Positions 54,015-63,100 of a DNA stretch of 64,000 nucleotides are shown in pieces; the stretch's first letter is position 1, and the number at the start of each line of letters is the position of its first letter. The notes below the pieces were generated by a model. That model worked only from the letters and a program-made list of their open reading frames with translations, did not search any database and was not told the DNA's origin. The position numbers were made by a program, and so were the translations under genes. Source of the DNA: Pseudoalteromonas shioyasakiensis (GTDB lineage: Bacteria; Pseudomonadota; Gammaproteobacteria; Enterobacterales; Alteromonadaceae); NCBI RefSeq assembly GCF_024518675.1, contig NZ_JANIGL010000001.1, positions 434,001 to 498,000 on the forward strand, read 5' to 3'.

Positions 54015-55931
54015 CTACTGATTCTTTAAATCTTCAAGTTCTTCCCAGCGCTCTAACGCGGTTTCAAGGTCAGACTCAAGTTGTGCTAAATGGTTCAATG
54101 CTTGAGACGTAATGCTCGCGTCTTGTTTAAAAAAGTCTGCATCATTAACAATTGCTTGCTGATCATCTATTGCTTGTTCAAGTTGCTCAAGCTTACTGGG
54201 TAATTGTTCTAATTCAAGTTTTAATTTGTAAGAGAGTTTATTACCCTTACTTTCGACGTTATTAACAGTTTTAGCCGCGGGCTTTTCTGTTTTTTTAACC
54301 GGTGCCGCCTCTTGCTTTTTTTGCTCTTGTGCAAGGTAGTTTACATAAGCTTCATAGTCACTGTAACCACCAACTATATCAGTGATTGTGCCTTTACCTT
54401 CAAACGCCCACACACTGGTACATGTGTTATCGATAAACTCACGGTCATGGCTGACAATAAGTACTGTACCTTGATACTGGTTAATAATATCTTCTAACAA
54501 TTCAAGGGTTTCAATATCTAGATCATTGGTTGGCTCATCCAACACCAAAATATTTGATGGTTTTAAGAATAACTTAGCAAGCAACAAACGGTTTTTCTCA
54601 CCACCTGACAATGCTTTAACGGGAGTACGCGCACGCGCAGGAGGGAATAAAAAGTCTTGTAAGTAACCTAAAACATGACGTGAGCGCCCGCCCATCATAA
54701 CTTCTTGCTTACCTTCAGCAACATTATCTTGCACTGTGGCTTCTTCATCAAGCTTTTGACGGTATTGATCAAAATAGGCAAACTCTAGGTTTACGCCTTG
54801 TTTTATATCACCACTGTCTGCTGCTAAATCGCCAAACAATAATTTTAATAGCGTGGTTTTACCAATACCATTTGGACCAACTAGTCCAATTCTATCACCA
54901 CGCATCACGAGGGTAGAAAAGTCATTTGCAATCACTTTATCTTTAAAGGCATGGTGAATATGTTTTGCTTCAAATACCAATTTGCCTGAACGGTCAGCCG
55001 TTTCAATATTAAAGTCTGTTTTGCCAACTTGCTCAACACGCTGTTTACGTTCAACACGTAATTGTTTTAGCTCACGTACGCGTCCTTCATTACGTGTTCG
55101 ACGTGCTTTAACACCTTGTCGTATCCACGCTTCTTCCTCAGCTAAGCGCTTATCAAACAATGCGTTTTGAGTCTCCTCGACTTTAAGGTCATGGGCTTTT
55201 TGCTCAAGGTAAGTTGCATAATCACCAGGGTAAGAGATTAGTTTACCACGGTCTAAATCTAAAATACGTGTTGCAATAGCACGGATGAACGCACGATCAT
55301 GCGAAATAAAGACAATACCGCCTTTAAACTCTTTTAAAAATTGCTCTAACCACATAACACTGTCCATGTCCAAGTGGTTCGTCGGTTCATCAAGTAATAA
55401 TAAATCGGGTTCACTGACCAATGCACGGGCTAATGCGACTTTACGCAGCCAACCACCTGAGAGTGACTCTAGTTTAGCCTCAGGCGAAAGCTCTAAACGC
55501 GTAAGCACGAGTTGAATACGACTATCAAATCGCCAGCCATCAGCAGCTTCTAATTTATTAGATAGGCGCTCTAACTGATTGAGTAACTTGTCAGTGCAAT
55601 CGGTTTGCAGTTGTGTACTAACATGATGATAATCTATCAGTAAGTTAGCAATATCTGGCATACCTTGAGCAACATAGTCAAATACTGTGCCACTGGCGCC
55701 TTTTGGTGGATCTTGCTCTAAACGCGAAATTTTAATACCGCCAAGCTGATTGATTTCACCATCATCGAGAATCACCTGACCATCGAGTACTTTAAGTAAA
55801 GTCGATTTACCTGCACCATTTCGACCGACAATACAGACTCGCTCACCGGTTTCGATCACCGCATCAGCATTATCTAATAATGGGTGTGTACCATAAGCTA
55901 ACTGTGCTTTTGAAATTCTTATTAAATCCAT
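54015..55931 (-). CDS. uup: ABC-F ATPase Uup
   Basis: 638 residues. Two ABC cassettes with Walker A GRNGAGKST and GPNGIGKTT, signatures LSGGWLRKVALARA and LSGGEKNRLLLAKL, and Walker B LLLDEPTNHLD and LVLDEPTNDLD. An arm/linker between them is basic and a Lys/Gln coiled coil forms the C-terminus, the Uup hallmark that binds DNA or ribosome. Uup affects transposon excision and ribosome function. The frame is open to 56000, but MDLIRISKAQ at 55931 aligns with the family and does not overlap the upstream gene. Confidence 0.94.
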   Translation of the reverse strand: MDLIRISKAQLAYGTHPLLDNADAVIETGERVCIVGRNGAGKSTLLKVLDGQVILDDGEINQLGGIKISRLEQDPPKGASGTVFDYVAQGMPDIANLLIDYHHVSTQLQTDCTDKLLNQLERLSNKLEAADGWRFDSRIQLVLTRLELSPEAKLESLSGGWLRKVALARALVSEPDLLLLDEPTNHLDMDSVMWLEQFLKEFKGGIVFISHDRAFIRAIATRILDLDRGKLISYPGDYATYLEQKAHDLKVEETQNALFDKRLAEEEAWIRQGVKARRTRNEGRVRELKQLRVERKQRVEQVGKTDFNIETADRSGKLVFEAKHIHHAFKDKVIANDFSTLVMRGDRIGLVGPNGIGKTTLLKLLFGDLAADSGDIKQGVNLEFAYFDQYRQKLDEEATVQDNVAEGKQEVMMGGRSRHVLGYLQDFLFPPARARTPVKALSGGEKNRLLLAKLFLKPSNILVLDEPTNDLDIETLELLEDIINQYQGTVLIVSHDREFIDNTCTSVWAFEGKGTITDIVGGYSDYEAYVNYLAQEQKKQEAAPVKKTEKPAAKTVNNVESKGNKLSYKLKLELEQLPSKLEQLEQAIDDQQAIVNDADFFKQDASITSQALNHLAQLESDLETALERWEELEDLKNQ

Positions 55932-55948
55932 GTTATCTCTGTACTCTT

Positions 55949-56188
55949 TTATGCTGTTTGCGAGAATAACTGACGCACTTGCTGCGCAGTAAACGGCCAA
56001 AACAAGGCTTGGCCATTATCGCTTTTTAATACGGGAATACTGGTTTGATAAGCACAAATGAGCTCATCATTACTCATTATATCAACTAATTGCATAGAGT
56101 CGCCTGCGTGTAAGATTGGCACGATTAACTCATGAGCTTGCTCACATAGGTGGCAGCCCTCAGTATGATATAGCGTCCAATTAGCCAT
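55949..56188 (-). CDS. Glutaredoxin-like protein (DUF836)
   Basis: A 79-residue thioredoxin-fold protein. The redox motif is CHLC in LYHTEGCHLCEQAHEL, and SIPVLKS carries the cis-Pro. It matches the short glutaredoxin-like family often encoded between rlmKL and uup in Pseudomonas and Shewanella. Its start overlaps the rlmKL stop by 8 bases. The physiological substrate is unknown; a redox partner is likely, not proven. Confidence 0.85.
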   Translation of the reverse strand: MANWTLYHTEGCHLCEQAHELIVPILHAGDSMQLVDIMSNDELICAYQTSIPVLKSDNGQALFWPFTAQQVRQLFSQTA

Positions 56189-58298
56189 GAGTAATTAACC
56201 AGCTGTTATGAATTTGCTTATTGCGCTTAAAATCTGGTGATAATGTTTTCTCTGAAATGTTTACCGCTTTAAGCCCCAAACCAATTAGGCCGACTTCATC
56301 CATCGCAAAACCACGTTTGTTATTTGAGAAAATCAACGTCCCAGAAGGACTTAAGATTTTTTTCACCCAGGTTAGTAACTTAATATGATCACGCTGCACA
56401 TCAAACGCGCCTTTCATTCGCTTTGAGTTAGAAAACGTCGGTGGGTCTAAAAAGATCAAATCATACTGGCTGGTCGCATACTCTAACCATTTTAAACAGT
56501 CTGCTTGCTCAAAACGATAACGGGTATTACTGATGTTGTTAAGTTCGAAGTTATCTTGCCCCCACTTTAGGTAGGTTTTTGATAAATCAACGGTCGTGAT
56601 CGCTTTTGCTCCACCGAGTGCAGCATGTACAGAAGCGCTACCAGTATAGGCAAATAAATTTAAGAAGCGCTTATCTTTCGCATTTTGCTGAATATAACGA
56701 CGAGCTAAACGGTGATCCAAAAACAAGCCAGTATCTAAGTAATCAAATAGATTTACTTTAAACTTAGCGCCAAACTCTTCGATAACTTGGGTTCGATTTT
56801 GTTTCGCCATCGGGGTATATTGCTCTTCCCCTTTTTGCTTTTTACGGACCTTAACAGCAATATTTTCCGATGCGATATTAAGTTGTTGTGCCGTTAAAGT
56901 GATGACATCTTGCAAACGTTTATGCGCAGTTGCATCATCTATTTCTTTTGGTGCTGCATACTCGAAGATAACTGCTGAGTCACCATAAACATCAACTGCC
57001 ACGTTATACTCTGGAATATCTGCGTCATACACTCGATACGCTTGCACATCATTTTGCTTAAGCCAGTTTTTCAACCCTTGTTTGTTTTTCTTAACACGAT
57101 TGGCAAAAGACATTGAGCCTTCAAAATTAAGCGCAGGCTTATCCTCTGTGGTTTGGCTTACTTGCTTATCATCCAATTGATATAAATTTAATACCACATC
57201 AAGCGGGCCATTTTTAAATTTATAACGTTTTAGCTTAACCAGTTTTAACAACTTAAACAGGCTTTCATCCATGCCCAGAAGTGCCAACTTCCAATTATTA
57301 AAGTGCTTTTTAAATCCCGTGCCTAAACTACGGTGTAAATCGACTAACTCTGCCATAGAGCCAATTCGTTCACCATAAGGTAAGTTTGAAATCACAACAC
57401 CCGGCAACTTAGCCACTGAAGTCAGCTTAGTCGCATCGCTTTGTTTAAATTTGATAATCTCGGCTAAACCGGCACGCTTGGCATTTTCCACGGCTTTACT
57501 TAACACTTGTCCGTCGTAATCATGACCAATTAACCATAATTTAGGATCTGTAATTTGAGCTATAAGCTCTTCTCTTAATGCGTTAAATTTAGCAACACGA
57601 AAGCTTGGCAGTCGTTCAAAGGCAAATCCTTCTCTAAATAAGCCTGGCGCTTCATTGCGAGCCATACCAGCGGCTTCAATTAAAATGGTGCCAGCACCAC
57701 AACAGGGATCAAATAATGGCTGTTGCACGTTTTCAAGCCAGCCACTACGTTTAATTAGTGCTGCAGCCAAATGCTCTTTGATAGGTGCTTTACCTTGCCC
57801 TTCACGGTAGCCACGCTCTGACAAGCGCGGGCCAGAATAGTCAATATACATAGCAACACCTTGGCGAGATAAGCGAGCGACTACACGCACGTTAGCATCT
57901 TGCTTATCAACGTTAGGACGCTGTTCATATAAATCATTAAAATAATCAACAATCGCATCTTTGATCACCAAGCCAGAGAACTGGGTGTTTTTTAGCGCAT
58001 CATTGGTGCCATTAAAATCAACAGCGAAAGTTTGAGTAGGACCAAACCATTCCTGCCACGGCTGCAAGCGGGCAAATTTATACAGACTTTCTTTGTCATT
58101 CACGCCTTCTTTTTCTTCAATCAACATCATAACGCGCGTTGCGAAACGGCTCATTAAACAGACTTTTTGAGCTAATGTTGTATCCGCGTCAAAACGCACA
58201 GAGCCTACTGTTTGTTTGGTGACTGTTGCCCCAATCTCAGTAAGTTCATCAACCAATAAATTTTCGATTCCGATAGAAGTAAGCGCGATAAATTGCAA
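56181..58298 (-). CDS. rlmKL: 23S rRNA m2G2445/m7G2069 methyltransferase
   Basis: 705 residues (E. coli 702), a bifunctional methyltransferase. An N-terminal THUMP domain precedes the RlmL domain (DPCCGAGTILIEAA and NLPYGERIGS), and a C-terminal RlmK domain has FAYTGSASVHAALGGA and FLDPPTFSNSKRM. It modifies two bases of 23S rRNA in large-subunit assembly. An extended -10 promoter lies 35-40 bases upstream. It begins the rlmKL, glutaredoxin-like, uup operon. Confidence 0.95.
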   Translation of the reverse strand: MQFIALTSIGIENLLVDELTEIGATVTKQTVGSVRFDADTTLAQKVCLMSRFATRVMMLIEEKEGVNDKESLYKFARLQPWQEWFGPTQTFAVDFNGTNDALKNTQFSGLVIKDAIVDYFNDLYEQRPNVDKQDANVRVVARLSRQGVAMYIDYSGPRLSERGYREGQGKAPIKEHLAAALIKRSGWLENVQQPLFDPCCGAGTILIEAAGMARNEAPGLFREGFAFERLPSFRVAKFNALREELIAQITDPKLWLIGHDYDGQVLSKAVENAKRAGLAEIIKFKQSDATKLTSVAKLPGVVISNLPYGERIGSMAELVDLHRSLGTGFKKHFNNWKLALLGMDESLFKLLKLVKLKRYKFKNGPLDVVLNLYQLDDKQVSQTTEDKPALNFEGSMSFANRVKKNKQGLKNWLKQNDVQAYRVYDADIPEYNVAVDVYGDSAVIFEYAAPKEIDDATAHKRLQDVITLTAQQLNIASENIAVKVRKKQKGEEQYTPMAKQNRTQVIEEFGAKFKVNLFDYLDTGLFLDHRLARRYIQQNAKDKRFLNLFAYTGSASVHAALGGAKAITTVDLSKTYLKWGQDNFELNNISNTRYRFEQADCLKWLEYATSQYDLIFLDPPTFSNSKRMKGAFDVQRDHIKLLTWVKKILSPSGTLIFSNNKRGFAMDEVGLIGLGLKAVNISEKTLSPDFKRNKQIHNSWLITHG

Positions 58299-58329
58299 AG
58301 TAAAAACCCTTAGTAGCTAATTACGCGGG

Positions 58330-58338
58330 ATTATAACA
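58330..58338 (-). promoter_or_regulatory. Extended -10 promoter for rlmKL
   Basis: On the minus strand TGTTATAAT is a consensus extended -10 (TGnTATAAT), 32 bases before the rlmKL ATG. No good -35 is spaced 16-18 bases upstream. Confidence 0.5.
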
Positions 58339-58388
58339 TAGGTTGGCTGACAAACACGTGCAAAAGGGATGAACAATAAAAATTTTGC

Positions 58389-58919
58389 TTAGGCAGTTTT
58401 ACTGTTCTGGGCGTGGGTATAAATAGGATGAACGCGATTATTAAGCACGCGTATCACTTCAAATTGATTAAGACTGAGATTCTCATCTAATTGATAGTGC
58501 TCGGATAGGCAGATACATAAAGAAGCATCTTCACTATGGTCGATAATTAAAAATTCACCGCATTGAATTCGAGATTGCAACTTAATCACAGCTTCTACGC
58601 TAGGTTCAACACCGGTGTAAGGTTGAAAAAACCAACTTTTAGCAAGCACGGGTTTTAAATGAAATTTTGCCGCAGTAGCATTGAGGGCAATTTGACATAA
58701 CTGAGCTGGTTGCCAGAGGTTAAAACCATCAAGATATTGATAAACTTGTTGATAAAAAGCAGCATCTTCAAGGCTAAAGCAAGGTTCAGCTAATACGTAA
58801 TCTGTTAACTGTCGAAGTTTATAAGGCGTGCACAGTTGCATGTCTTGGTCTAAATCAACCAAAAGACGGTTTTGTGTAGGACAAGCTATCCATTTCCATT
58901 GTTTTGATGCTTGTAACAT
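58389..58919 (-). CDS. zapC: Cell division protein ZapC
   Basis: A 176-residue cytoplasmic protein aligning in outline with ZapC: KQWKWIACPTQNRLLVDLDQDM near the start, FSLEDAAFYQQVYQ, ICQIALNATA-like (CQIALNATAAKFHLKP), AKSWFF, a central hydrophobic SLCICLSEH, and a final VLNNRVHP. It lies between pyrD and rlmKL, the exact E. coli position of zapC, which adds weight. ZapC bundles FtsZ filaments at the division ring. The start at 58919 has AGGA; the frame extends four residues further to 58931. Identity is by weak similarity plus position. Confidence 0.72.
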   Translation of the reverse strand: MLQASKQWKWIACPTQNRLLVDLDQDMQLCTPYKLRQLTDYVLAEPCFSLEDAAFYQQVYQYLDGFNLWQPAQLCQIALNATAAKFHLKPVLAKSWFFQPYTGVEPSVEAVIKLQSRIQCGEFLIIDHSEDASLCICLSEHYQLDENLSLNQFEVIRVLNNRVHPIYTHAQNSKTA

Positions 58920-59038
58920 GTGCTTCCTCATCGCTCCTAGATATTCTGCATTAATGAGGATTATAGCGGCTTTTGACCATTTAATAAATATTTTGTTAGA
59001 ACATTTATTGAACGATCAAAAGCTTAGATAACTGATCC

Positions 59039-60049
59039 TTATAAGCCTGAGAGGATCGTTTTTACCAATCGCGGACCTTTGTATATAAATCCTGTGTATA
59101 CCTGTACCAAATCAGCACCGCTGGCAAACTTCTCTTTTGCACTGTCTGCATCATCAATTCCACCGACACCAATAATAGGTAGTTTACCTTGTGTAAGTCG
59201 CTTTAGCTCTTTAACCACGTGGGTTGAGCGCTCGCGTACAGGTTGCCCAGACAAGCCCCCTGCTTCATTTGCATATTGCTGGCCTTGTACTGCCGTACGC
59301 TCAAGAGTGGTGTTTGTTGCAATCACACCATCGATCTTATTATTGATCAACGACTCACTCACCTGAGCTATTTGCACTTCATCCAGATCCGGTGCAATTT
59401 TAACGAGCATTGGCACCTGTTTATTATGTTTTGCTATTAAATCAACTTGTTCGTTTTTCAGACTCTGTAATAAATCGTCAAGTGCCTCTCCATATTGTAA
59501 ATCACGTAAGCCAGGCGTATTAGGAGAAGAAATATTTACCGTAATATAAGACGCATGCTCAAATACTTTACGCATACAGTGAATATAATCATCTTTACCT
59601 TGTTCATTTGGGGTATCTTTATTTTTGCCGATATTAATACCTAAAATGCCATCATATTTAGCTGCCTTAACGTTATTTACTAAATTATCAACGCCTTTAT
59701 TATTAAAGCCCATACGATTAATTATTGCGTTTGACTCAGGTAAACGGAAAATACGTGGTTTGTCATTCCCCGCTTGTGGCCGTGGTGTAACTGTACCAAC
59801 TTCAATAAAACCAAAGCCCATTTGCGCAAATGCATCAATACATGCAGCGTTTTTATCAAGTCCTGCGGCTAAGCCAACGGGATTTTTAAACTTTAAACCC
59901 AAGAAATCCACGGGATGATCAGCCACTGATTGCGACCAAGCTGCACTAAAGGGTGTATTAGTAAAGCGGCGTAAATTATGTAATGCAAACTCGTGGGCCC
60001 ACTCCGCATCACGAGTGAACATAAAACGGCGAGCAAGATCATAAAACAT
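59039..60049 (-). CDS. pyrD: Dihydroorotate dehydrogenase (quinone), class 2
   Basis: 336 residues (E. coli 336). Membrane-associated flavoenzyme oxidising dihydroorotate with ubiquinone. The N-terminal helix [11 protein letters not shown] binds the membrane, the FMN-barrel has [18 protein letters not shown], the catalytic Ser is in [10 protein letters not shown], and [10 protein letters not shown] is conserved. AGAGGA precedes the ATG. The gene starts just beyond a terminator of the upstream gdh gene, so its promoter must be before or within that hairpin. Confidence 0.95.
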   Translation of the reverse strand: MFYDLARRFMFTRDAEWAHEFALHNLRRFTNTPFSAAWSQSVADHPVDFLGLKFKNPVGLAAGLDKNAACIDAFAQMGFGFIEVGTVTPRPQAGNDKPRIFRLPESNAIINRMGFNNKGVDNLVNNVKAAKYDGILGINIGKNKDTPNEQGKDDYIHCMRKVFEHASYITVNISSPNTPGLRDLQYGEALDDLLQSLKNEQVDLIAKHNKQVPMLVKIAPDLDEVQIAQVSESLINNKIDGVIATNTTLERTAVQGQQYANEAGGLSGQPVRERSTHVVKELKRLTQGKLPIIGVGGIDDADSAKEKFASGADLVQVYTGFIYKGPRLVKTILSGL

Positions 60050-60065
60050 TAAAAAATCCTCTAAA

Positions 60066-60096
60066 TAAAAAAATACCCCAGACTAGGCTGGGGTAT
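60066..60096 (-). terminator. gdh terminator in the pyrD leader
   Basis: ATACCCCAG and CTGGGGTAT form a perfect 9-bp stem with a 6-base loop, followed by seven T on the minus strand. The pyrD SD starts within a few bases of the T-tract. Confidence 0.85.
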
Positions 60097-60140
60097 TGTA
60101 AGCTATTAGCTGATTATTTTCACGTTACAAAACAGGTAAC

Positions 60141-63100
60141 TTACTTAGCCGGGGTATCGCAGTTATGGCTTAGTAGCATAAGTTCACGTAATGCCACTGA
60201 GAATTTTGCAAAATCATGACTTTGCGATGTTTTAAATTCAGCTAACATTTGTTGCCAACGTTTAAGCAATAAATCTTGGCTATCCATCCAATGATCGATT
60301 TGGCTATCAACATCTTTATCATCACCTTCAAAGCCATTAAGTACCACTTCTGCTAGTGTTCGTTGTTGCCAATCTAACTCTTCACGGTACGATGCACGGG
60401 CAAGCGCTTGCCAATGGTTAGCCACTGGTTGATTGGTAATTTGATCTAAGAACCAATGTAAGCCCATACGCGCACCTAACTTGAAGTAAGTGTTAGACAC
60501 CATATCAATGCTACGACCAGAATTATTTGCCACTTCTGCTAAGTCCATCACAGAGAATAAGCTAGACAAGGCAACAATACGAGAAGCCAGATCTGTTGGT
60601 ACGCTGCTATCAGTCAGTTTTTCAGCAGATTTAACTAAACGCTCGCTTTCTTTTTCTACCATGTAGCTATTCAAGTTCACGCTTAAGTCGCTAAATGTAG
60701 GTGTAAAGAATGCGATTGTTTGTTCAATATTTTGTGCTTTATTACGATGACGTAAGAACCAACGTGTAGCACGACGAACAGTACGACGCAGCTGGTATAA
60801 CATTTCTGTTTGTACAGCCGCAGGTATCTTGTTATCAAGCGCGACAATGGCATCCCAAGTGTCACTCATCTGGAAAATTTCATTCGCCACTGAATAACAC
60901 AATGCAATTTCAGCTTCGTTAGCCCCTGTTTCCTCTTGCATACGAACCATGAAATTCAAGCCCATATCATTAACGATATTATTGGCGAGTTTGGTTGCAA
61001 TGATTTCTTTACGTAATGGGTGATTATCCATCGCATCATTAAACTTATCACGCAGTGGTACCGGGAATGAGTTTACTAATAATTGACGGTAATACGGGTT
61101 ATCTGTGATTTCTTCTGTTACCAAAGACTCTTTTAGCACCATTTTAGAATATGACACTAACACCGACAGTTCAGGACGAGTTAAATCTTTACCCGCCGCA
61201 GCACGTTCAGCTAACTCTTCATCAGTTGGAATAAACTCAATTGCGCGATTAAGTTTACCTTCTTTTTCTAACGCATGAATAAAGCGTACTTTTTCTTTCA
61301 GCGTAGAAGAGCCTTTAGATTGGGTAATTGAAAGCGTATGTGTTTGACGGTAACAATCGTCTAATACTAATTCAGAGACCTCATCTGTCATTGAGTAAAG
61401 TAGTTCGTCACGTTGTTTTCTGGTTAAGTCACCCGCAGTCACTAAACCATTAAGTAAAATTTTGATATTTACTTCGTTATCAGAACATGCGACACCACCA
61501 ACGTTATCGATGAAGTCTGTATTAACTCGACCACCTTTGGCTGCAAACTCAATACGACCTAATTGAGTCGCACCTAAGTTACCGCCCTCACCCAATACTT
61601 TTGCACCAAGTTCAGCACCATTAATACGTAGTGCATCATTAGCGCGATCGCCCACATCAGCATCGCTTTCTTTGCTGCTCTTAATATAAGTACCGATGCC
61701 GCCATTCCAAAGTAAATCAAATTCCATCATTAATGATGCTTTGATCAACTCATTAGGTGTCATGCTCGCCTTTTTAGTGCCAAGCATTTTTTTCATTTCT
61801 GGGCTTAAGCTAATTGACTTAGCCGCGCGCGAGAACACGCCACCACCGGCAGAGATTAAGTCTTTATTATAATCTTCCCATGATGAGCGTGGCAGCTTAA
61901 ATAAACGTTCACGCTCTGGGTATGACGTTGCAGAATCTGGTGTCGGGTCAACAAAAATATGCATGTGGTTAAATGCAACTTGTAAACGAATATGCTTAGA
62001 TAACAGCATACCATTACCAAATACATCCCCTGCCATATCCCCTACCGCAACAACGGTAAAATCTGTTGTTTGGCAATCAACGTCCATTTCGCGAAAATGA
62101 CGCTTAACAGACTCCCATGCTCCTTTCGCTGTGATACCCATTTTCTTATGGTCATAACCTACAGAGCCACCAGAGGCAAAAGCATCACCAAGCCAGAAGT
62201 TATACTCATTAGCAATACCATTAGCGATATCAGAGAAAGTAGCGGTGCCTTTATCAGCCGCCACTACAAGATATGCATCATCTTCGTCATGACGAGTCAC
62301 ATCTTTCGGTGCAACAATTTCACCTTGCACAATATTATCAGTGATATCTAATAAGCCACGGATAAAGATTTTGTAACACTCTTGGCCTTCTTTGAAGAAC
62401 GCATCACGGTCGCTTGGTAGCTGTTTACAGACAAAACCGCCTTTAGAGCCAACAGGCACAATCACCGTATTTTTAACTTGTTGCGCCTTAACCAAACCAA
62501 GTACTTCGGTACGGAAATCTTCACGACGGTCTGACCAACGTAAGCCACCACGCGCCACTTTACCACCACGTAAATGAACACCTTCCACACGTGGTGAGTA
62601 TACAAAGATTTCAAATGCCGGTAATGGTAATGGCATATCTGGGATCAAGCTTGGTTGCACCTTAAACGAAACATACGATTTGAACTGACCAGTTTCGTCT
62701 TTTTGGAAATAGTTGGTGCGCAATGTCGCAATGATCATATCAACATATAAACGAATAATACGGTCGTCATCTAAATTCGCGACATTTTCAAGCTCAAGAT
62801 AGATTTGAGCAACCAGCTTATCAAGAGTCTTTTCGCTCGCAGGGCTTTTAACTGAGAATTTTTTAGCAAATAAATTAACAATTTGTGCTGCAATATGCGG
62901 GTAATTAGCAAATGTACTTTCAATATAAGTTTGTGAAAAAGTAACACCAATTTGACGCATATATTTAGCGTAAGCGCGTAGAATAGACGCTTCGCGACCG
63001 GTTAAACCACCCATTAATACTAAACGGTTAAAGCCGTCATTCTCTAAACGATTACTCCACACATTAGTTAGCGCAGCACGAAAACGCGCCGACACCTTAT

